IMG/VR virus record: IMGVR_UViG_3300020159_004593
Span: 1-26,366 of that record
DNA length: 26,366 bases
Strand: one strand, 5' to 3'
From: a virus
A model generated the notes under the pieces. The model ran no database searches. It saw only the letters and a list, made by a program, of their open reading frames with translations, and was not told where the DNA came from. How positions within the stretch are numbered: position 1 is the stretch's first letter; each line of letters starts with the position of its first letter. Made by a program: the position numbers and the translations under genes. Positions 1 through 7,059 of this stretch are shown here, in pieces.

Positions 1-2400
1 AGTGGGGTTAGTGCCGATAAATTCGCTGGTGCTATAAGAACAATATCACAAGGAATAGTTGATTCTGCAAAAATATTTTCAAAGTCTAAATCTGCATTTT
101 CAAACTATCCAAGCTTGAAATGGTCTGAAGGTGTTAGTAAATCACTTCAGGCTTTCGCTCCTATTTTTGAGTATTTGAATAAAAATAAGAGTTTCTTAGG
201 TTCTCTATTTGGATCAGACCCTTCTAAGGATTTAAATAAAGCTATAGTTGGAATAGCTGATACAATCGTGAGTGTTTCATTTAAACTATCTAAAGGTAAA
301 TTTGGTAATTACATACCAGATGAATTCATAAAAGGATTAGACAGAACTTACAATTTTGTCTCAGGATTATCTTCTAAAATTAAAGATTTAAAGATTAAAA
401 AAATTGAAGATAATTTGATTAAAATAGCTGATTTGATTAGAATTGTGTCTTTAAAGTTATCAACAATTAATTTTAAGAATGTAATTACCGATTCATTTAT
501 AAAGGGTATAGACAAATCTATAGACTTAATAATAAATGGTATAAAGAAGACTAAGAATTTAAAATTAGAAGATACTTTTAAGTTATTTATAATATCTTCA
601 AGTATTTCAAATTTATCGAATAGCTTTAGTAAGGCTAACTTTAACAAGTACCCTACCACTAAGTGGTTAAATTCAACCTATAATTCAATAGTAAAATTCA
701 ATCAACTAATATCAACATTAAGTAAGAATGTGTCATCTGGTGTTTTAACTTTAAAAAATATAACAGATACTATTTTATGGGTTGATAAGAAGTTAGCAAC
801 TGGTAAATATTCAAAATGGCCAATTGATGTTTGGTTGAAAAAATCAATAAACTCAATAAAGACTTATGGTGATATGATCATCAAGAGTGATAAATCCTAT
901 CCATTTAGAAACTTAGCATCCGGTATTTTAAAAGATAAAATGATAGTTGAGTTTTTATTATGGGTTGATAAAAAACTAGAAACTGGTAAATATAAAAAGT
1001 GGCCTGATAAACCGTGGATACCTAAGAGCATTGATTCCATATTAAAATATGGAAGATTAGCAATTCAATCGGATAAGGAATTTTCTTGGAAAAATTTAAT
1101 ATCAGGATTTTTAAAAGTTAGATTAATTACAAACACCATTTTGTGGGTTGATAAAACTTTGGATAAGGGTAGATATAAAAAATGGCCAGAAAAATTATGG
1201 ATCGACAAAACATCGACCTCTATACTTAGATTTGGACAGTTGGCAATAGATGTTGATAAAAAATTCGGAATGGTTAAGTTATTTTTAGGACTGATGAAGG
1301 CTAAAAGTATATCAAATGCTATAAAGGATATATCACTTAATTTAGATAAAGGTAAGTATACAAAGTTTCCAAGTTTAGAATGGGCAAAGGGTGTACCAAT
1401 AGCTATAGCATCATTTATGACTCTTCCGTTTAAGGGAGTTTTAGGTCAAGTAGCGGACTTTATTCTTGGTCCAAGTGAAGATTCGAAGAAGTCACAATTA
1501 GCTAAAGTTGTTGACATGATGTTATTTGTTGATAAGAAATTACAATCAGGTAATTGGAAAAAGTTTCCAACTGTTAATTGGGTTAATGGAACAATATTGG
1601 CAATTCAAAAATTTAGACAAATGGTCTCATTATTGAGTTTTAGTTCACTTGGTGATAAGATTACACAAGCTTTTGGATTTAAAAATCCAATCGTTTCGGC
1701 ACTTTCAAATATAGAAATGTTGGCGGTATCATTTGATAAACTTGCTAAATCTGTCAAGACCTTCACCGAATCAATAAAATCAATTGATGCTGAGAAACTA
1801 TCGGCCATTAGAGGATTATCAAGTAATGTAATAATGATGTCTCTAATGGATCCTGCTCAGTTTGATAGTATGATGACTAAATTGGAAGAAAGATCCGGTG
1901 TTTTTGCTGACTTATTAAAGGATTTTGATTCTAAAAAATCAGAGACTTCTAAATCTGGTGGTGGCGGTGGTGTTAATTTTAAACCAGCATCAGAGGCAAA
2001 AAATCAAAAAACAGATTCACAAATTCTGGGTGAAAAGATGGATTTAATGAATGCATTGCTTTCTGATATTTCATCTGTTGTTGGATCTAGAGGAGCTCTA
2101 AAGAACTATCTAAATAAGATGAAAGATGATATAACAATTGGTGGATCGTCTAATTCTTTAAATCAGAGATCTGACTCAAGATTAAAGAATATAGTAAAGA
2201 AATTATATGTTTCGGATTCTGGAATAAATGTTTATTTGTTTAGTTATAAATTCGATCCTTCAACTTTATACCAAGGTGTTATAGCACAAGAGTTATTAAA
2301 TACCCCTTACGAGTCGGCTCTACATATGGATAAAAACGGATTATATTCAGTAGATTACTCACAAATAGATGTTGATTTTAAGAAAACAAATTTTGTTTGA
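1..2400 (+). CDS. Repeat-containing virion protein with C-terminal S74-like chaperone segment (5' end outside window)
   Basis: The frame is open from base 1, so the true start lies upstream; the ATG at 115 is internal to a repeat and is not the start. The protein carries about nine degenerate repeats of 55-68 residues. Each has a core like GKY-x-KWP followed by W/F-x(4)-SI and a spacer such as LWVDKKL. A Gly5 stretch lies near base 1960. The last 76 residues contain R-SDSRLK, YQGVIAQEL and NGLYSVDYSQID, which match the conserved core of the intramolecular chaperone (peptidase S74) found at the ends of phage tail fibres and other trimeric virion proteins. In that family the Ser before Asp is the self-cleavage site, and here it is present (codon at 2170). 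The helical tail that usually follows VDYS is missing. A tail fibre or a tape-measure-like protein are both possible. Virion location is likely; the exact role is unknown. Confidence 0.7.
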   Translation, partial: SGVSADKFAGAIRTISQGIVDSAKIFSKSKSAFSNYPSLKWSEGVSKSLQAFAPIFEYLNKNKSFLGSLFGSDPSKDLNKAIVGIADTIVSVSFKLSKGKFGNYIPDEFIKGLDRTYNFVSGLSSKIKDLKIKKIEDNLIKIADLIRIVSLKLSTINFKNVITDSFIKGIDKSIDLIINGIKKTKNLKLEDTFKLFIISSSISNLSNSFSKANFNKYPTTKWLNSTYNSIVKFNQLISTLSKNVSSGVLTLKNITDTILWVDKKLATGKYSKWPIDVWLKKSINSIKTYGDMIIKSDKSYPFRNLASGILKDKMIVEFLLWVDKKLETGKYKKWPDKPWIPKSIDSILKYGRLAIQSDKEFSWKNLISGFLKVRLITNTILWVDKTLDKGRYKKWPEKLWIDKTSTSILRFGQLAIDVDKKFGMVKLFLGLMKAKSISNAIKDISLNLDKGKYTKFPSLEWAKGVPIAIASFMTLPFKGVLGQVADFILGPSEDSKKSQLAKVVDMMLFVDKKLQSGNWKKFPTVNWVNGTILAIQKFRQMVSLLSFSSLGDKITQAFGFKNPIVSALSNIEMLAVSFDKLAKSVKTFTESIKSIDAEKLSAIRGLSSNVIMMSLMDPAQFDSMMTKLEERSGVFADLLKDFDSKKSETSKSGGGGGVNFKPASEAKNQKTDSQILGEKMDLMNALLSDISSVVGSRGALKNYLNKMKDDITIGGSSNSLNQRSDSRLKNIVKKLYVSDSGINVYLFSYKFDPSTLYQGVIAQELLNTPYESALHMDKNGLYSVDYSQIDVDFKKTNFV
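85..1640 (+). repeat. About nine degenerate protein repeats of 165-205 bp
   Basis: Repeat cores start near 85, 295, 470, 630, 800, 980, 1163, 1345 and 1543. The best conserved copies (800-1640) share the amino-acid pattern LWVDKKL-x-TGKY-x-KWP-x(3)-W-x(3)-SI. Spacing is close to 183 bp for the middle copies and looser outside. The DNA itself has diverged, so this is an old protein repeat and not a recent tandem duplication. Confidence 0.75.
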
Positions 2401-2414
2401 TAGATATAATATTT

Positions 2415-2846
2415 ATGGGATTTTTTAAAAATTTAAATCTACTAAGATTTTTTAGTAAAACTCTTAGAGAGAATAGGGTAGAATTAGAAGCAAATTTTGG
2501 AATGAGAATAGATAAGGCTTCTAGATTATACACTGTGCTAAATATACCGGAGGAATTTTTCGGAGAACCTTATAACCTTAGAAAAGCAGATATAGATTCT
2601 ATATCAGAAAATTATATACGTGAGTATATTGGTAAATTATCTGAATACCTAAACTCTAAAGGGTTGTCAGAATTATATGATTTTTATGAACCTATTAAAA
2701 AGATTAATAAATACTCTTATTTAATCATTATAGGTTTCAAGCCATTCAATTCTGTTAAGTTTAATAACATTCTTTGGTTAAGAGTTGTTCCTATTTTAAG
2801 TTTGGTTTTGTTGTTATCATTAATAACTTATTTAATTTTAAACTAA
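2415..2846 (+). CDS. Small protein with a C-terminal membrane anchor
   Basis: This is a 143-residue protein of unknown function. The start is taken at the ATG at 2415 (MGFFKNL). An in-frame TTG at 2397 would overlap the end of the previous gene and add only six residues. The body is soluble-looking and charged (residues 1-110). The last 25 or so residues (VVPILSLVLLLSLITYLIL) form one clear transmembrane helix with almost nothing after it, so the protein is probably tail-anchored with its N-terminal part in the cytoplasm. It follows the repeat protein by 14 bases and probably shares its transcript. I do not recognise the family. Confidence 0.65.
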   Translation: MGFFKNLNLLRFFSKTLRENRVELEANFGMRIDKASRLYTVLNIPEEFFGEPYNLRKADIDSISENYIREYIGKLSEYLNSKGLSELYDFYEPIKKINKYSYLIIIGFKPFNSVKFNNILWLRVVPILSLVLLLSLITYLILN

Positions 2847-2866
2847 ACAAAGATATAAAAACCACT

Positions 2867-2874
2867 TATAAATA
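2867..2874 (+). promoter_or_regulatory. Candidate T4-type late promoter box (TATAAATA)
   Basis: An exact match to the T4 late -10 box TATAAATA lies 20 bases before the ATG at 2895, at the right distance for a short leader. In DNA this AT-rich the 8-mer will also occur by chance, so the position upstream of a gene is the main support. Confidence 0.35.
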
Positions 2875-2894
2875 AAAATATAAATTTATATAAT

Positions 2895-3320
2895 ATGAGT
2901 AAATTTTACGATGTATCTTCAGATACTCAGGATACATTTTTTAAAGTTTTTAATAAAAAAACTTTTCCATTATCGATTAAGTTCCAATTTGTTGGTGCTG
3001 AAAAACAAAAATCACTAATAAAAATTAGTAAGTTACCAGATCAGTATAGTTTCCTTCTAGATAAGGAGTTATTAATACAGGTAAATGAGGATTTAATGTC
3101 AGTATTTGATGAGGAATCAGTTACTATTCTTATAGAACAGGAAATCGATAAAATATCAGTTGATACACAATCTGGTAAGATTAAATTGATTAAACCTGAC
3201 TTAACTACATTTTCTTCACTAATTTCAAAATATGGTGTGGATAAAGTAGCAAAGGCTAATCAGATAGAAGAATTATACCAACAACAAGTAAAAGACGGTA
3301 AAGAAGAATTTATAGCATAA
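2895..3320 (+). CDS. Conserved phage protein of unknown function (141 aa)
   Basis: A compact alpha/beta protein with no membrane segment or signal peptide. The middle reads PDQYSFLLDKELLIQVNEDL, followed by EESVTILIEQEIDKIS and IKPDLTTFSSLISKYG. This layout recalls phage proteins annotated as putative metallopeptidases, in which a helix at the EEQEI position carries the zinc motif. No HExxH is present here, so an enzyme role is not supported; that comparison is from memory and weak. It begins a run of three closely spaced genes (gaps of 4 and 12 bases) that ends at the hairpin at 4210, behind a TATAAATA box. Late virion or assembly protein is an inference from position. Confidence 0.6.
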   Translation: MSKFYDVSSDTQDTFFKVFNKKTFPLSIKFQFVGAEKQKSLIKISKLPDQYSFLLDKELLIQVNEDLMSVFDEESVTILIEQEIDKISVDTQSGKIKLIKPDLTTFSSLISKYGVDKVAKANQIEELYQQQVKDGKEEFIA

Positions 3321-3324
3321 TAAC

Positions 3325-3555
3325 ATGAACGATATAAGTATACATTATTTCAATGCCTTAAAAAAGAGATATGAGGCGCAAATAGAAGAAGCAAGAGCCA
3401 ATTTATATTTGTATTTCTCTACTAAAAATCTTGCAGCTATAGGTGAACATTCAGATTTGTTAGCTGAGCATGATAAGTGGATTGAACAACTAGCGAATGC
3501 TCAAGATAAACTTGAAACTTTAGAGGATTTTTTCTCTAAAATAGAAAAAAAATAA
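3325..3555 (+). CDS. Small helical protein (76 aa)
   Basis: A 76-residue protein, rich in Glu, Ala, Lys and Leu, predicted to be a helical hairpin or coiled coil (KKRYEAQIEEARANL, then HDKWIEQLANAQDKLETLEDFF). It has no signal peptide, membrane segment or recognisable motif. It starts 4 bases after the previous stop and so is probably translated from the same message. Function is unknown. The size and helical character would fit a small assembly chaperone or adaptor, but nothing in the sequence shows this directly. Confidence 0.6.
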   Translation: MNDISIHYFNALKKRYEAQIEEARANLYLYFSTKNLAAIGEHSDLLAEHDKWIEQLANAQDKLETLEDFFSKIEKK

Positions 3556-3567
3556 AAATAAAATAAT

Positions 3568-4206
3568 ATGACACAAATTAAAAATAATATAGATGTGGCG
3601 ACCGTAAAGCCTGAGATTAATCTCAGTATTAATGATACTGATTATAGAATTTTTGACTTTTTAGATGAAATGAGACTCGATGGTTCTATTAGTCAATTGG
3701 TAAGTTTTATGGAAACAACCTCTGGAAAAGGTAAATCCGAAGAAGAAAAAGATCTTGACTACGCAAACGCTCAGTCAATCTGGAAGGGATATCAACAAGA
3801 CTTGAGAACTGTTAAATTTAATTTCTATTTAGATAGAGCTCAGTACAATCTATTAACAGATATCTTATTGAGAAAGCTAGAATATGATGTTAATACTGTT
3901 TTTATAGCAATAGAACTAACAGAATTACTTGGGGGAATGAGTGGTACTAAATTTACTGATGATAAAGAAGTAAAATCTTTTAGAGTAGATGCAACTGAGA
4001 TTACCTACATTTATCACTTGATACAGAATTACAAGGTCAAAGGATTATCAAAAGATTCTTATACTTTTGCTAAAATTTTGAGAAGAATAGGTGAAATATC
4101 TAAAATAGTTAGTTACTATGATGCCAATGCTAAAAGTCTAACAGAGGAGATATCAAAATGGGCTTTGAACTTAGATTCAGTCACACAAATTGAAACAGAA
4201 GCTTAA
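3568..4206 (+). CDS. Unrecognised, mostly helical protein (212 aa)
   Basis: A soluble protein with no signal peptide or membrane segment, last in the rightward run that ends at the bidirectional hairpin at 4210. The C-terminal half (TYIYHLIQNYKVKGLSKDSY, then FAKILRRIGEISKIVSYYD) looks helical. The N-terminal part is acidic, with a disordered stretch (SGKGKSEEEKD). I do not recognise a family. The operon position after a virion protein suggests a structural or assembly part, which is an inference only. Confidence 0.6.
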   Translation: MTQIKNNIDVATVKPEINLSINDTDYRIFDFLDEMRLDGSISQLVSFMETTSGKGKSEEEKDLDYANAQSIWKGYQQDLRTVKFNFYLDRAQYNLLTDILLRKLEYDVNTVFIAIELTELLGGMSGTKFTDDKEVKSFRVDATEITYIYHLIQNYKVKGLSKDSYTFAKILRRIGEISKIVSYYDANAKSLTEEISKWALNLDSVTQIETEA

Positions 4207-4209
4207 AAT

Positions 4210-4236
4210 AAAAAACCACTCAATGAGTGGTTTTTT
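4210..4236. terminator. Bidirectional intrinsic terminator between convergent genes
   Basis: Stem CCACTC/GAGTGG (4216-4221 and 4225-4230) with an AAT loop, flanked by six A on the left and six T on the right. It can end transcription in both directions. It lies right after the plus gene ending at 4206 and touches the stop codon of the minus gene ending at 4235. Confidence 0.85.
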
Positions 4237-4852
4237 ATTTTATAGGACAGTGACTTGCTGACCAAATAAATTTATAGTTTCTGGAAATTTTAACACTTAA
4301 AGATTCTGCCGTGGTGAAAATATCATCTAAGCATTCTGAGTCAGATCCACCAACAATCTCTATTGATTTTTCTCCTATATTAGTGAGTACGTTGTATAGT
4401 TTTTTAGGACAATGAAACCATTTATGTTTATTTCCAATATAGGTGATTATTGTTCCTTGATTTGTTTTAAATATCTCACCCTTTTTAAGAGTATTTTTAA
4501 CTTCTTTGTTTTTAATCTCATTAAAAGTCTCTTTATCCAATATAGATTTGAAAAATTTAGAATCTACATCATAGTTATATCTCTTCTCAATTATATCTTT
4601 TTGATTTGGAAATGAATATAGATCTTGATGAATTGGTATTTCAGGATTCTCATCATATAAGTAACTTTTACTTGTATTTTTACCATCTATATGATTGTCC
4701 CATAGTTGATAAACATTTTCAAAATTATTACAATGTTTTTTAAGCTCATTCAAATACATTTCAGTGAAGAATTTTCTAAAACTTTTTTGAACATCTACTA
4801 TTAATAGTACTTTTGAGCTATTAAAACTTTCAAATGTTAATAATTTATTCAT
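4235..4852 (-). CDS. Isochorismatase-fold cysteine hydrolase with a leader-like N-terminus
   Basis: A 205-residue enzyme of the isochorismatase/nicotinamidase-like cysteine hydrolase superfamily. The family signature is visible: VLLIVDVQKSF at residues 15-25 (catalytic Asp20), IIEKRYNYDVDSKFF around Lys90, and IEIVGGSDSECLDDIFTTAE with the nucleophile Cys174. The Asp-Lys-Cys triad is therefore complete and an active enzyme is likely. The substrate cannot be read from the sequence; family members act on nicotinamide, isochorismate and various amides. The first ten residues, MNKLLTFESF, come before the fold and match the leader shared by other proteins in this window, which suggests head packaging (inference). 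It is an isolated gene bounded by two hairpins, so it probably has its own promoter. Confidence 0.75.
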   Translation of the reverse strand: MNKLLTFESFNSSKVLLIVDVQKSFRKFFTEMYLNELKKHCNNFENVYQLWDNHIDGKNTSKSYLYDENPEIPIHQDLYSFPNQKDIIEKRYNYDVDSKFFKSILDKETFNEIKNKEVKNTLKKGEIFKTNQGTIITYIGNKHKWFHCPKKLYNVLTNIGEKSIEIVGGSDSECLDDIFTTAESLSVKISRNYKFIWSASHCPIK

Positions 4853-4864
4853 TGTTTATATATT

Positions 4865-4894
4865 AAAAAACCCATCAATTTATATTGATGGGTT
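4865..4894 (-). terminator. Intrinsic terminator of the minus-strand gene ending at 4917
   Basis: An 11-bp stem AACCCATCAAT/ATTGATGGGTT (4869-4879 and 4884-4894) with a TTAT loop. On the minus strand it is followed by a run of six T (the A run at 4865-4870). It separates the Q/A/P-repeat gene from the hydrolase gene downstream. Confidence 0.85.
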
Positions 4895-4916
4895 TCCTTA
4901 TTTTAGTTTTTTATTA

Positions 4917-5507
4917 TTAAAGAGGTAGTTCTTCACCACCTTCTTCACCACCTTCAGCACCTTCTTCTTTTTCCTCTTCACCTTCTTCAGCAACTTCTTC
5001 AAATTCACCTTGACCCTGTGGTTGAGACTCAGCTTGAACTTGAACTTGTGGTTGTGCCTCAGCTTGTGGTTGTGTTTGTGGTTGTGCTTGAACCGGTTGT
5101 GCTTGAGCTTGTTGTGCTTGAGCTTGTGGCTGATCTTCAGTTTGAGCTTGTGCTGGTTGAGCTTGTGCTGGTTGAGCTTGTGCTTGAGGCTGTGAATCTA
5201 TTTGAGTTTCTCCTTGAGATTGTGCATCACCCATTAGAGCACCTGCTGGGATCTGATCCACATTTAAGAAATTTGTGTTGATATATTTAACAACCTCTTC
5301 AGCGATATCGACATCTCCAAAGAATTGACGAAGATTTTTACCTGTTGTATCTTTTACTTTTTTAACATATGCGTTAATTAAAGATTGTGGAATATCTATA
5401 AATGTTCTAACTTTATAGATGTCATTTACCTGAAGAACAGATTCTTTAATAATTTGATCTTTTTTTCTCAAATTAGTGTATTTTTCAAATTTTCTAAGAT
5501 GTTTCAT
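4917..5507 (-). CDS. Leader-bearing protein with AQAQP repeats and an acidic tail
   Basis: A 196-residue protein in three parts. Residues 1-93 are an ordered N-terminal region starting MKHLRKFEKY, with IIKE followed by S at 19-23. Residues 96-167 are almost only Gln, Ala and Pro in AQAQP-like units. Residues 168-194 are a Glu/Gly-rich acidic tail. The start at 5507 is supported by AGG six bases upstream and by the leader motif shared with other genes here. The IKE/S site fits the T4 prohead protease pattern [LI]-x-E. Acidic low-complexity proteins also occur in T4-type head cores, so an internal head or scaffold-core protein is plausible but unproven. No homologue is recognised for residues 24-93. 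Confidence 0.65.
   Translation of the reverse strand: MKHLRKFEKYTNLRKKDQIIKESVLQVNDIYKVRTFIDIPQSLINAYVKKVKDTTGKNLRQFFGDVDIAEEVVKYINTNFLNVDQIPAGALMGDAQSQGETQIDSQPQAQAQPAQAQPAQAQTEDQPQAQAQQAQAQPVQAQPQTQPQAEAQPQVQVQAESQPQGQGEFEEVAEEGEEEKEEGAEGGEEGGEELPL
5144..5183 (-). repeat. 15-bp tandem repeat coding for AQAQP
   Basis: GAGCTTGTGCTGGTT occurs at 5144-5158 and 5159-5173, followed by a partial third copy. The wider region 5000-5210 holds many diverged versions. It lies inside the Q/A/P-repeat gene and keeps its frame, so copy-number change would alter only linker length. Confidence 0.8.
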
Positions 5508-5550
5508 CCTGTATTTTAATTTTTTATATTATATATATTAAACTTTTTTA

Positions 5551-6051
5551 TTAGCTTTTTATAATTATTACTGTTGTAATAATTGCTAATGCAACATTTC
5601 CTCCTACGCTTATCCACTTTTTAACTTTTTGCCTAAAAATCTCTTTTTTAAGTATTTTTATCTCCTCACTTCTTAGATCTAATTCATCATTGCAAAGCCT
5701 TACGTTTTTTTCACAATTACCTAAAGCCATTTGAAGTTTGTTTATAGCACTATCCTTTTCTTGGCCCTGTTTTACTAGATCACTTTTTTGAAGTTCCAAA
5801 AGAGCTACTTTTTCTTCTAACGAGTTTATAATTTGAACATATATTGTATCCATCATATCACAATTAATATTCATCTGTTTAAATAAGTTAAGAAGTTCAG
5901 CACTATTGTCAAGTGATTGTGCCTGTTCCACCGACATTACTATTCCTATAGTGTCATTGTTTTCAACGAGATATCTCGGTAAATCTTGATTCTGAGACTT
6001 ACAAAAGAATGTAGTTAGAATTAAAATAAGTGTTAATAGTGTTTTTTTCAT
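5551..6051 (-). CDS. Spanin-like envelope protein with signal peptide and C-terminal membrane helix
   Basis: A 166-residue protein. It has an N-terminal signal sequence (MKKTLLTLILILTTFFC, Cys17, then KSQ), a long heptad-rich middle (about 62-140) and a C-terminal transmembrane helix (about 146-165, ISVGGNVALAIITTVIII). Anchors at both ends with a periplasmic coiled coil is the architecture of unimolecular spanins, which join outer and inner membranes during lysis. The residues before Cys17 (TFF) are a poor lipobox, so lipidation is uncertain, and cleavage after the SQ region is an alternative. It starts 3 bases after the stop of another coiled-coil membrane protein, so the two are probably a coupled pair. 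A different envelope role is possible. Confidence 0.55.
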   Translation of the reverse strand: MKKTLLTLILILTTFFCKSQNQDLPRYLVENNDTIGIVMSVEQAQSLDNSAELLNLFKQMNINCDMMDTIYVQIINSLEEKVALLELQKSDLVKQGQEKDSAINKLQMALGNCEKNVRLCNDELDLRSEEIKILKKEIFRQKVKKWISVGGNVALAIITTVIIIKS

Positions 6052-6054
6052 ATT

Positions 6055-6480
6055 TTATTTTGTTTTTTCTTTTAAAGAATTGATTAGATTCTCACCAACT
6101 CTTTTAATTGGATTTTTTTCAAGTTTTTCAATCTCTCTCTTTATTCTTTCATTTTCTTTTTTATAACCACTTATATTGGATTTTAGTCTGTTAATTTCTT
6201 TGTTTTTGCTATTTATAAGTGTTTGAATTGAATCTATTCTGTTCTGGTATATTATTATATTTTTTAAATGCTTATCGACATCTTTCTTGAGTTTTTCATT
6301 ATCCTTCTCAAGTGAGTCTCTTTTATTTTGTATGGATTTAATATCATTCTCTATTCTGGATATTTCTTTTTTGTATCCTGATGATGTGAAGAAGTAGTTT
6401 AGTGATAGCGCTAATACTGAAATAACTAGTATTACTATAACCCAGTCTTTAAGTTTGAGGTTAGAAAAAAATGAATTCAT
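6055..6480 (-). CDS. Inner-membrane coiled-coil protein, i-spanin-like
   Basis: A 141-residue protein. The start is set at the ATG at 6480 (MNSFFSNLKLKDW); an upstream in-frame start at 6585 would run back through the divergent promoter and the neighbouring gene and is rejected. Residues 13-31 (VIVILVISVLALSLNYFF) form one transmembrane helix. Residues 35-130 are a Lys/Glu-rich coiled coil with regular heptads. N-terminal anchor plus periplasmic coiled coil is the layout of i-spanins (lambda Rz type). The downstream gene, 3 bases away, codes for a second coiled-coil protein with an export signal, which strengthens a lysis-pair reading. No sequence motif is diagnostic, so this rests on architecture and gene pairing. 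Confidence 0.5.
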   Translation of the reverse strand: MNSFFSNLKLKDWVIVILVISVLALSLNYFFTSSGYKKEISRIENDIKSIQNKRDSLEKDNEKLKKDVDKHLKNIIIYQNRIDSIQTLINSKNKEINRLKSNISGYKKENERIKREIEKLEKNPIKRVGENLINSLKEKTK

Positions 6481-6510
6481 TTGTGTATATAAAAATTTTT
6501 TGTATATTTG
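6480..6510 (+). promoter_or_regulatory. Bacteroidota-type housekeeping promoter
   Basis: TTTG at 6480-6483, a 19-base spacer and TATATTTG at 6503-6510 exactly match the Bacteroidota primary sigma consensus (TTTG, 17-23 nt, TAnnTTTG). It lies 38 bases before the GTG start of the HAD gene, in a 68-base divergent gap, and reads toward HAD-clpS. A host-type promoter suggests early or constitutive expression. Confidence 0.6.
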
Positions 6511-6548
6511 TGATTCAATATATATATTCAATAAAAAAACCAATTTTT

Positions 6549-7058
6549 GTGAAAAAATTAATATCTTTCGACTTTGATAAAACACTTTGCTTCACACCTG
6601 AGCCAGAAGAGGGTCAAGTTATTTTTAAAAATGTTACTGGTTTAGACTGGCCGTATAGAGGTTGGTGGGGCCGTGGAGAAACGTTAAATTTGGAAATTTT
6701 TCCAATTCCAATTAATCAATATGTATACAAGGACTATCTGAAATACTCAGATGATCCAGATTCTTATATTATTTTAGCAACAGGTCGACTCTCAAAATTG
6801 AGAAAAGAAGTTGAAGACGTTTTGATGTCTCATAATTTTTCATTTGACGAAGTACATTTGAATCCGGGTATGGATACCTATTTGTTTAAAACACAACTTT
6901 TTGAAAAATTAATTTCAAAGCATAAACCAGATGTTTTCATTATGTATGATGATAGATCTGAACATCTTTCTAAATTTGTACACTGGGCTAAAACACAAGC
7001 TTGTGAAATTCATATAATCGATGTTATAAACAAAACAACTAAAATTGTAAATAAATAA
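6549..7058 (+). CDS. HAD-superfamily phosphatase, resembling HAD 'SAK' RNA-repair-like proteins
   Basis: A 169-residue HAD hydrolase. The start is set at the GTG at 6549 (then KKLISFDFDKTL). The upstream ATG at 6471 would add 26 residues translated from the promoter and overlap the opposite gene. All four HAD motifs are present: DFDKTL (Asp8, Asp10), LATGR (Thr78), the Lys in TYLFK (Lys114) and YDDR (Asp134, Asp135). The stretch GWWGRGETL and the order LATGR, TYLFK, YDDRSEHL recall the 'Swiss army knife' HAD proteins linked to RNA repair in eukaryotes and viruses. That family link is from memory and the substrate is not shown. It is first in a two-gene unit with clpS (1-base gap), behind a host-type promoter. 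Confidence 0.8.
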   Translation: MKKLISFDFDKTLCFTPEPEEGQVIFKNVTGLDWPYRGWWGRGETLNLEIFPIPINQYVYKDYLKYSDDPDSYIILATGRLSKLRKEVEDVLMSHNFSFDEVHLNPGMDTYLFKTQLFEKLISKHKPDVFIMYDDRSEHLSKFVHWAKTQACEIHIIDVINKTTKIVNK

Positions 7059-7059
7059 T

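Noticed and set aside
348-659. Minus-strand open frame inside the repeat protein, and similar ones at 1605, 7396, 7828, 13208, 19003, 20601 and 22864
   Set aside because: All lie opposite convincing genes, have low-complexity or reading-frame-shadow composition and no motifs.
2397-2414. TTG start at 2397 for the tail-anchored protein
   Set aside because: It overlaps the previous stop and adds only six residues; the ATG at 2415 is simpler.
4917-5281. Plus-strand open frames at 5010-5195 and 5018-5281 with Leu/Val-rich translation
   Set aside because: They are antisense shadows of the Q/A/P repeat; repeat DNA without stops opens several frames.
6471-6480. Perfect palindrome ATGAATTCAT at the divergent junction
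   Set aside because: It is explained by two start-like codons in opposite directions and an EcoRI-type hexamer; no further repeats support an operator.
6471-6548. Longer start (ATG at 6471) for the HAD gene
   Set aside because: It would add 26 hydrophobic residues translated from the promoter and overlap the divergent gene; the GTG at 6549 is directly before the HAD motif.
6481-6585. Upstream start at 6585 for the i-spanin-like gene
   Set aside because: The extension runs through the divergent promoter into the neighbouring gene; the ATG at 6480 gives a normal N-in membrane protein.
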